This document shows positions 58,147 through 64,000 of a DNA stretch of 64,000 nt, piece after piece. The notes under the pieces were generated by a model that saw nothing but the letters and a program-made list of their open reading frames with translations, was not told the origin of the DNA and ran no database searches. Origin of the DNA: Ancrocorticia sp047602305 (GTDB lineage: Bacteria > Actinomycetota > Actinomycetes > Actinomycetales > Actinomycetaceae); the NCBI GenBank assembly GCA_047602305.1, contig JASGHO010000001.1:3038001-3102000 (forward strand), given 5' to 3'. Every line of letters starts with the position of its first letter. Positions within the stretch are counted from its first letter, which is position 1. The translations under genes were made by a program, and so were the position numbers.

Positions 58147-59094
58147 TTAGTCGACGACGACGACCTCCACCCCGGCGTCACGAATCCGCTCGATGTCCTC
58201 GGTGGAGGTGAGTGAATCCGTGATGACGGCCGTGAAATCGGTGATGTCCACGAAGCGATGCAGGGCCGTGCGGACGAACTTGGAGTGGTCCACCATGAGG
58301 ATGCGGCGTTGCGCGCTGTGAATCATGGCGCGTTTGGTCTCGGCAACCGTGGGGTCTGGGTGGTAGCAGTGGGTGCCCCGGACAGCGGTTGTGGACATGA
58401 GGCAGACGTCGATCCCGAGGCTCTCAATGTTGCGTACCGTCATGGGGCCGAAGAAGGCATCCGCCCAGTTGAGGTAGTTCCCGCCTAGATGGATAAGGCT
58501 CATGTGTGGCTCGTTGATGAGCAATTCCTCAATGAAACGAGCGTTTGTGGCAACGGTGATGGGCGAGAGATTACGCAGGCCGGGGATGAGGTGGGCGCTG
58601 GTGGTGGAATCGTCGAGAAGAACAGCATCCCCGCGGCGCACATACTTGAGGGCAGCCTTGGCGATGCGATCCTTGAGCTCGCGGTTCGTGCCGAGGCGGA
58701 GCTTCGAGGAGGATTCGGTGAGTGAGGACGAGGCCGCTGAGACTTCACCGTAGGAGCGAGTAAGGAGGCCTTGATCCACGAGTTCTGAGACATCGCGGTA
58801 GACCGTCATGCTGGAGACATCCAGATTGTCCGCCAGCCACTCGACCGTAGTGACACCCTCTTTGCTGACCAGCGAAACGATCTTCCGCAGGCGCGCCCGC
58901 CTGTTGCGTGGGGAGCGCTTGGTGCTCTCGGCGAGAAGGGCCTCGACAGGGGAGACATGCTCGGGCGCGGCTTCCGCGACAGAACGCTCGGCTGGTTCTG
59001 GTTCGGCTTCAGCTTCTGCTTCGATATCCGGCGAGGTGGTTTCGGGCGTGGCAGCGTCGAGATCGGACGGCTGGCTGGTCGACTTGGCTGGCAC
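58147..59094 (-). CDS. DeoR/GlpR-family repressor with acidic N-terminal extension
   Basis: A 315-residue regulator. Residues 1-60 form a low-complexity acidic extension (DIEAEAEAEPEPAERSVAEA) not found in typical family members. The HTH follows (about 68-120; RLRKIVSLVSKEGVTTVEWL, DNLDVSSMTVYRDVSELV). The sugar-phosphate sensor domain (about 140-315) has VLLDDSTTSAHLI, VATNARFIEELL and RILMVDHSKFVRTAL. The GTG at 59094 follows AAAGG; a later start after the acidic part is possible. It lies downstream of a GpsA-like dehydrogenase and an FGGY kinase on the same strand and is their likely repressor, acting at the inverted repeat at 62136-62153. Confidence 0.88.
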   Translation of the reverse strand: MPAKSTSQPSDLDAATPETTSPDIEAEAEAEPEPAERSVAEAAPEHVSPVEALLAESTKRSPRNRRARLRKIVSLVSKEGVTTVEWLADNLDVSSMTVYRDVSELVDQGLLTRSYGEVSAASSSLTESSSKLRLGTNRELKDRIAKAALKYVRRGDAVLLDDSTTSAHLIPGLRNLSPITVATNARFIEELLINEPHMSLIHLGGNYLNWADAFFGPMTVRNIESLGIDVCLMSTTAVRGTHCYHPDPTVAETKRAMIHSAQRRILMVDHSKFVRTALHRFVDITDFTAVITDSLTSTEDIERIRDAGVEVVVVD

Positions 59095-59226
59095 GTGTAC
59101 ACCTTTCGAAGCGAGGCGGCACCTCGGAGGGAACGAGGCTGGAGCCTCGGGAACTGAACTCGGGAAGCGAGCTGTGGAAACAAAGTGGGGGACTCGCGTC
59201 CCCCACCCGTTGCTGTTCTGTTGTGT

Positions 59227-60288
59227 TTACTGCTTGATCAAGGGCGGGCGGGCGGGAAGTACCGCGGCCGACAATGCCGACTTCACGTCTTCCACTTCTC
59301 CCTTGAGGATAGCGTCAATTGTTGCCAACAGAGGCAGTTCGTCCGTGATGTCACTGGCGCGCTGCTCCACAAGCTTGACCGCGAGTCCCGTTGCCGGAAC
59401 TCCCTCTACCGTCTGCTCCAACCGCTTCATTTCCTCCAGCGCTTGTGCGGGTGTCTCGCCGCGGCCGATACGAACGCCGTAGACCTTGTTGCGTCCGGAC
59501 AAGCCGGTCACTTCGAGATCTCCCACTCCGGGTAGTCCGTAGGCTGTTTCGGGACGGGCGCCGAGCTTCACGCCGAGCAGTGACATCTCGCGAATGGCCT
59601 GCGCAAATGCTGCCGCCTTGAGGTTGTGGTGAGGAATTCCGGTGGCTTCCTGGAGTCCGTCGGCGATGCCGAGGGCGATCGCGTAGACGTTCTTCATGGG
59701 TGCACAGATCTCCACGCCCACTTCGTCATCGGTTGCCGCGATGGCGTAGACATCCGTCCTGGCGCTGCGAGCAGCATCCTTGGAGACCTCATGATCCAGG
59801 CAACCGTAGATCGTTGCCGTGGGCATTCCGGCACCACACTCGTTGGCCTTGACGGGACCGGCGACGGCGACAATCGGTGGCAGTTCCACACCCAACTCGC
59901 CCGCGATGCGGCGCAGGGTGTCCGGAAGCAGTTGGATGTTGCCCTCCGGGTCCGGGGAGAAACCCTTGGACGTCATCCACATCGCCTTGACATTCTTCAT
60001 GAGGGGGAGAGCGAGCTTCGCCACCCCGGGAACGCCGTCCGAAGAAACGGACATGACAACCACATCGGTGCCGTCCAGCGCTTCCGCCAACTGATCCGAG
60101 CGGAACGTCTTCACCTTGTCTGAAATGACCACGTCGATGCGCGGGTGTGGTGTTCCTGCCTCGATGGCATCGATGAGGTGGTCATCGAGCCATGTGCCCC
60201 AGAGGCGGACATCCCAACCAGAATCGATGAGGGGCCGGGTGAGGCCGGAGCCCATTGCTCCGGCGCCAAGTACGGTAATCGACGACAT
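59227..60288 (-). CDS. NAD(P)-dependent glycerol-3-phosphate dehydrogenase-like protein (GpsA family)
   Basis: A 353-residue oxidoreductase. The Rossmann loop is VLGAGAMGSGLTRPL at the N-terminus. The middle block ATDDEVGVEICAPMKNVYAIAL carries the catalytic Lys, and HHNLKAAAFAQAIREM is the usual GNTKAAL region, somewhat diverged. GVGDLEVTGLSGRNKVYGVRIG closes the active site. True GpsA reduces dihydroxyacetone phosphate to glycerol-3-phosphate for lipids. The divergence and the operon with a carbohydrate kinase and DeoR repressor suggest a catabolic role on a polyol phosphate. The ATG at 60288 has a GCAGGA site; the longer frame does not. Confidence 0.88.
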   Translation of the reverse strand: MSSITVLGAGAMGSGLTRPLIDSGWDVRLWGTWLDDHLIDAIEAGTPHPRIDVVISDKVKTFRSDQLAEALDGTDVVVMSVSSDGVPGVAKLALPLMKNVKAMWMTSKGFSPDPEGNIQLLPDTLRRIAGELGVELPPIVAVAGPVKANECGAGMPTATIYGCLDHEVSKDAARSARTDVYAIAATDDEVGVEICAPMKNVYAIALGIADGLQEATGIPHHNLKAAAFAQAIREMSLLGVKLGARPETAYGLPGVGDLEVTGLSGRNKVYGVRIGRGETPAQALEEMKRLEQTVEGVPATGLAVKLVEQRASDITDELPLLATIDAILKGEVEDVKSALSAAVLPARPPLIKQ

Positions 60289-60457
60289 GTGTTCCTGCTT
60301 CTTTCTGTTTGCCGGAAAGCCCGTGGCTGGCGCGAAACCAGCCACGGTCCATCGTAGGTTGAGAGGGCGTGCTGAGAGATTCGAGCGTCCAGGAAACGGA
60401 ATCTAGTTCGAATAGCCTGAACCTCCTGAACCCCACGAACCTCTCAGTGCCGCCTTT

Positions 60458-62050
60458 TTAGAGTTCAGCCTTGGGGGACTCGGGCTTGGTGGATGGGTAA
60501 CGCTCGGCGATCTCGTGCAGATCCTCGAATACTTCCTTGAGCTGCGGGTACAGGCGCTGCTGCACCTCTGCAATCTCCTTGTAGCGCTCGTGCATATCCA
60601 TATCCGGCTCGATGGTCTCGCCGAAGTGGGCCATGGCTCGGGCTGCTGCCGCAACGTCCGCGACGCCGTCGACAACCGGCGCGTGCGTGCCGAGAGCCGC
60701 GAAGGCGAGCACAGCGGCACCGAGGGCGGAGATCTCGTCCTCCACACAGACGGTGATCGGAACGCCGGTGGTGTCAGCCATGATCTGGCGCCACAGCATG
60801 GAGCGGGTGCCGCCGCCCATGGCGCGCAGCGAGGTGAGCTTCACGCCCGTGCCGCGCTCGATGGCGTTGAGGTTGTTGCGCATCTCGAAGCCGATCGACT
60901 CCAGGATGGAGCGGTACATGTGGGCGCGCGAGTGGGTTCCGCGCCATCCCACCACGGCACCGCGTGCCACGGAATCCCAGTAGGGCGACTGCACGGCGTT
61001 CCAGTAGGGCAGCGTGACGAGGCCTTCGGAGCCCGGCGGAATCTCTGATGCGGCCGCATCCAGTGCGGGATCGGGCTCGCCGAGGAGCTTGGGATCTCCG
61101 AGGGTCTGGCGGAACCAGCCTGCGAGGTAGGAGCCGGAGGACTGCAATACCTCGAACACGTAATGGCCGGGGATACCCGAATCCAGCGTGCGAAAGATCG
61201 GATCGTAGATGTAGTTGGCGGCGTCCACGCCCGCGTTCACCGCGGTGCCGAGGTTGAGGTAGGCGACATTCGGATCCACGGCAGCGGCGCCGATGCCTGC
61301 GGCCTGGCCGTCACCGAGGCCGGACACCACGACGACATCGGCCGAAATTCCCCACTCCTCCGCGAGTTCGGGGCGAACGTTGGAGACGATGGTGGCCGGA
61401 GGTACGAGGTCAGCCATCTGCTCGCGGCGTACACCCGCGATCTTCAGCAGCTCGTCAGACCACTCGCGCTTCTCGATATCGAACAGTCCGAGCGAATCGG
61501 CGCAGGCGGTGGACGAGACCCACTTGCCGGTGAGGTTGAAGGTGATGGCACAGGCGACGTCGACAATCTTGTCCGCCTTCTCGAAGTACTCGGGCTCGTT
61601 CTCCGCCACCCAGGACATCTTGTAGATGGCGGGCGTAACGCCGGCGGGCTTGCCGGAGAGCTCGTGCACATGCTCGTTGCCGTACTTGCGGATCTGCTCG
61701 GTGGCGCGGCCGTCGAGCCAGAGGATGCCGGGGCCAATCGGGGTGCCATCGGCGAGGAAGGGAGCGAAGGACTCGCGCTGGTGTGTGATACCAACGGCCT
61801 GAACGCGTGCGCGATCCTCGGGGCTCAGCGACGCGAGCGCCTCGGTGATCGTCTCGTGCGTGGTCTCCCACCAGCGAGCCGGATTGTGCTCGTAGAAGTC
61901 CATCGCCGGGGTGTGTAGCTGGATGTTGCGCTTGGCAGTCACCAGAACTTCACCCGAGGCGTCAACGACGATGGCCTTGGTGGATGTGGTGGAAGAATCG
62001 ATGGCTACGACGAGCGGCCCGGTTGCTGGATTCACGGTTTCTGTGGTCAT
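60458..62050 (-). CDS. FGGY-family carbohydrate kinase
   Basis: A 530-residue sugar or polyol kinase. The N-terminal ATPase half starts VVAIDSSTTSTKAIVVDASG. It carries GITHQRESFAPFLADGTPIG and ILWLDGRATEQ, the usual xylulokinase/gluconokinase region with a catalytic Asp. The C-terminal half has VVVVSGLGDGQAAGIGAAAV, NLGTAVNAGV and the FGGY signature 2 region, LTSLRAMGGGTRSMLWRQIM. The substrate is unresolved: xylulose, a polyol or glycerol are all possible. The ATG at 62050 (MTTETVNPATG) has AGAGAGA upstream. It is the first gene of the operon kinase - (170-base gap) - dehydrogenase - repressor, with an operator-like inverted repeat upstream. No sugar transporter gene is nearby. Confidence 0.9.
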   Translation of the reverse strand: MTTETVNPATGPLVVAIDSSTTSTKAIVVDASGEVLVTAKRNIQLHTPAMDFYEHNPARWWETTHETITEALASLSPEDRARVQAVGITHQRESFAPFLADGTPIGPGILWLDGRATEQIRKYGNEHVHELSGKPAGVTPAIYKMSWVAENEPEYFEKADKIVDVACAITFNLTGKWVSSTACADSLGLFDIEKREWSDELLKIAGVRREQMADLVPPATIVSNVRPELAEEWGISADVVVVSGLGDGQAAGIGAAAVDPNVAYLNLGTAVNAGVDAANYIYDPIFRTLDSGIPGHYVFEVLQSSGSYLAGWFRQTLGDPKLLGEPDPALDAAASEIPPGSEGLVTLPYWNAVQSPYWDSVARGAVVGWRGTHSRAHMYRSILESIGFEMRNNLNAIERGTGVKLTSLRAMGGGTRSMLWRQIMADTTGVPITVCVEDEISALGAAVLAFAALGTHAPVVDGVADVAAAARAMAHFGETIEPDMDMHERYKEIAEVQQRLYPQLKEVFEDLHEIAERYPSTKPESPKAEL

Positions 62051-62135
62051 GGTGTCTCTCTTCGACGTTGAAACGACACTACCCGGAGCGTCCCTGCCCC
62101 GGGCGCGGCGCCGAACTGCGCCACTAACAAAAAGT

Positions 62136-62153
62136 ATCAACGAAAACGTTGAT
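62136..62153. promoter_or_regulatory. operator-like inverted repeat between FGGY kinase and menC
   Basis: ATCAACGAAAACGTTGAT has seven-base arms around AAAA. It lies 85 bases upstream of the kinase start, in an A/T-rich gap between two divergent genes. The DeoR-type repressor of this operon is the likely ligand. Confidence 0.6.
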
Positions 62154-62238
62154 TTCCACAATGAAACTGTGAAACTTGCTCGTGAAAGTATTCTCAGAAC
62201 CAAACTGAAATGTTTCTCAGGAACCGCGCCTCTACACT

Positions 62239-63546
62239 GTGTACGTGAAGGATTTGCAGGAGCCGGTTACGGTGGAGATTCCAGCCGAGCGCTGGTCCAG
62301 CCGGGCGCGCGAGTGGCTGGAGAGCCGCCGCATCGATCGAGTCGTGGCGTTCGACGTCCAACTCACCACCATGTTCCGCGGAGTGCGCGCACGCCGCGGA
62401 ATTCTGCTGCACGGCCCCGGTGGCTGGGGCGAGTGCGCACCCTTCGCCGAATACGACCCGGCCGAATCCGCACTGTGGCTCCGCAGTGCCGCGGAAGCCG
62501 CGACTCACGGAATCGAGATTCCTGCGGCCCGCGAGTCCGTCCCCACCCGCGCCGCCGCCAACTCCGTCCGTACTACTCGCGAGTCCGTCCCCGCCCGCGC
62601 GGCCACGCACCCCTTCAGCCCGGCCCGCGATTCCCTACCGATCTTCTCCTCCCGCGAGTCCATCCCCGTCAACGTCACCATCCCCGTGGTCCCCCCGCAG
62701 GACGCCGCTGCCCGGGCCCGTGCCGCCCACTGCGCCACAGCTAAGATCAAAGTCGCCGACCCTCGCTCCACCCTCCGCCAGGATTGGGACCGGATTCGCG
62801 CGGTCTCCGACGTTCTCGCCAACGAGTTTGGGGAGGCAGCCCGCGTCCGCATTGACGTCAACGGCAAGTGGACGCGCGACGAAGCGCTCGCGGCCATCAA
62901 CTTCCTCGCCGAAGCCGCCGCGCCGGTGGGAGGTTTCGAGTACGTCGAGCAGCCGTGCATGGCCGTCGAGGATCTCGCGTGGGTGCGCGCCCGAACCTCC
63001 ATTCCCATCGCTGCGGACGAATCGATCCGCCGCGCCGAGGACCCCTTCCGGGTGGTCGAACTGGAAGCCGCCGACGTCGCCGTCGTCAAAGTCGCCCCCC
63101 TCGGCGGAGTCCGCCGCGCCCTCGAACTCGCGAACGAACTGCCGATCCCCGTCGTTGTTTCGTCAGCCATCGACACATCCATCGGACTCGCCGCCGGGGT
63201 TGCGCTCGCGGCGGCGCTCCCGGCACTTCCGCACGCCTGCGGGTTGGACACGCAGCGGCTCCTCGTCGGCGACGTCGCGGGCCCGCTAGTTTCCTCCGCT
63301 GGCGCACTGAGCCTCGCGGACGCGCGCCGGATCGCTGCGGGAGAGTTGTTGGGTGGTCGGCTCGTGGGTGACGAAATGCCGCCGTCGTTCGACGCAAACA
63401 TTTCGAACGACGACGGCGCCACCGCCCCAGGTACTCGGGTCGGCTCAGGTAGTCGACCCGACCCAACTACTCGCCCCGCCCCAGCTGACCTGGTCGACGC
63501 GTGGGTGGCGCGAACGGAAGCGATGATGAACCAGGATGTGGCGTGA
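62239..63546 (+). CDS. menC: o-Succinylbenzoate synthase with repetitive insert
   Basis: A 435-residue enolase-superfamily enzyme that dehydrates SHCHC to o-succinylbenzoate in menaquinone synthesis. Active-site elements are seen in order: the KxK pair in TAKIKVADP (about 167-173), metal ligands in RIDVNGKW, YVEQPC and IAADESIRR, and the second Lys in VVKVAPLGG. The N-terminal capping domain is interrupted at about 93-150 by a repetitive insert (AARESVPTRAAANSVRTTRE with further RESVP and RDSLP units) that lengthens the protein well beyond its usual 320 or so residues. A Ser/Pro/Asp tail (about 390-415) is also extra. The start is a GTG at 62239 or 62245. It overlaps menD by four bases (GTGA). 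Confidence 0.9.
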   Translation: MYVKDLQEPVTVEIPAERWSSRAREWLESRRIDRVVAFDVQLTTMFRGVRARRGILLHGPGGWGECAPFAEYDPAESALWLRSAAEAATHGIEIPAARESVPTRAAANSVRTTRESVPARAATHPFSPARDSLPIFSSRESIPVNVTIPVVPPQDAAARARAAHCATAKIKVADPRSTLRQDWDRIRAVSDVLANEFGEAARVRIDVNGKWTRDEALAAINFLAEAAAPVGGFEYVEQPCMAVEDLAWVRARTSIPIAADESIRRAEDPFRVVELEAADVAVVKVAPLGGVRRALELANELPIPVVVSSAIDTSIGLAAGVALAAALPALPHACGLDTQRLLVGDVAGPLVSSAGALSLADARRIAAGELLGGRLVGDEMPPSFDANISNDDGATAPGTRVGSGSRPDPTTRPAPADLVDAWVARTEAMMNQDVA

Positions 63547-64000
63547 GTACCAAAAACGTGAGTGCTGACAACAGGAGCGCAGAGGACTTGGGTACTGAAG
63601 AAACGACCGGCCGCAGGAACGCGAGCAGCGCAACCGGCCGCAGGAACGCGAGCAACAGGGGCAGTGACATCGTCCTTGAAAACCCATCCATCGTCCTCGC
63701 GACCACCATCCTCACCTCTCTCATCAGCGAGGGCGTGCGCTGGGTCGCCTACTGCCCCGGCTCCCGCGACGCCCCCTTCGGTTACGCGCTCGCGAACCTG
63801 GAGCGGGCCGGCCGCGTTCGTGCCGCCGTCTTCAGCGACGAACGCAGTGCCGGATTCTGGGCCGTCGGGGCCGCAAAAGCACGGCACGAACCGGTCGCCA
63901 TCGTAACCACGTCCGGCACCGCCGCAGCAGAACTCCACCCCGCGCTCGAAGAAGCCTGGTTCCAGTCGCTGCCCATCGTCGCCCTCACCGCCGACCGCCC
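63543..64000 (+). CDS. menD: 2-succinyl-5-enolpyruvyl-6-hydroxy-3-cyclohexene-1-carboxylate synthase, N-terminal part
   Basis: The frame starts with a GTG at 63543, overlapping the menC stop, and is open to the window end, giving about 152 residues of a protein of some 550. After a polar extension (about 1-42, with two GRRNAS units) comes the thiamine-diphosphate enzyme fold: PSIVLATTILTSLISEGVRW, VAYCPGSRDAPFGYAL, RVRAAVFSDERSAGFWAVGA, and EPVAIVTTSGTAAAELHPAL with the conserved Glu of the cofactor site region. MenD condenses 2-oxoglutarate with isochorismate. The pairing with menC confirms the pathway. The extension is unusual for the family. Confidence 0.93.
   Translation, partial: MSTKNVSADNRSAEDLGTEETTGRRNASSATGRRNASNRGSDIVLENPSIVLATTILTSLISEGVRWVAYCPGSRDAPFGYALANLERAGRVRAAVFSDERSAGFWAVGAAKARHEPVAIVTTSGTAAAELHPALEEAWFQSLPIVALTADR

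Overview
The window reads as a high-GC Gram-positive chromosome segment, most likely from an actinobacterium of the Actinomyces/Trueperella/Arcanobacterium kind. The evidence is codon usage rich in G and C, GTG starts, the block metG-tatD-rpfB-ksgA-(ispE) and the divergent pair protein mannosyltransferase/rsmI, both known from actinobacterial chromosomes such as Mycobacterium, plus a menaquinone locus (menC-menD) and a DtxR-type iron box. The genus is an inference. I found no rRNA, tRNA, CRISPR array, prophage structural gene or transposase.

Layout. 1-6.3 kb: an HtrA-like membrane protease (cut by the window edge), a DsrE-like protein, a protein O-mannosyltransferase, rsmI, and a nicotinamidase-like enzyme with a long acidic tail. 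6.6-11.2 kb: a fructose PTS unit (fruR-fruK-fruA) followed by ptsH. 11.3-17.2 kb: housekeeping block metG, tatD, an rpfB-like cell-wall hydrolase, ksgA. 17.2-30.1 kb: accessory material lying between ksgA and its usual neighbour ispE. It holds two unknown membrane proteins, a ferrochelatase that looks proteobacterial in type, a trio of proteins without signal peptides (alpha/beta hydrolase, a putative membrane-inserting protein, a GH25 plus Cys/His-hydrolase lysin), an ABC-2 exporter with its own regulator, and an MFS pump. 30.2-33.2 kb: ispE and an ABC-F ATPase.

33.2-36.2 kb: a compact set for electron transfer across the membrane: an NqrB/RnfD-like protein fused to a flavin reductase, ApbE, and an FMN-binding lipoprotein. 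36.3-48.6 kb: an iron/siderophore locus. A doubled AraC regulator is divergent, across a DtxR-type box, from a siderophore-interacting protein fused to a methyltransferase-like domain, a binding lipoprotein, two FecCD permeases, a Fes-like esterase and a two-gene ABC exporter-fold transporter whose ATP sites are degenerate in a complementary way. 48.7-52.3 kb: a membrane-anchored hydrolase, TetR regulator, VOC protein, aldo/keto reductase and a 40-residue protein.

52.4-58.1 kb: a small defence/toxin island with an AAA ATPase, two small unknown proteins, an Abi_2 protein, an MNT/HEPN toxin-antitoxin pair lying between two imperfect repeats and beside a relic of the neighbouring apt-like gene, a truncated ParE toxin, and a winged-helix regulator with its membrane partner. 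58.1-62.1 kb: a DeoR-regulated polyol or sugar operon (GpsA-like dehydrogenase, FGGY kinase). 62.2-64 kb: menC and the start of menD.

The most unusual items are the signal-less trio at 21.7-26.0 kb, the rearranged apt/MNT-HEPN/ParE region at 55-57 kb, and the iron locus with its fused, doubled and half-dead proteins.
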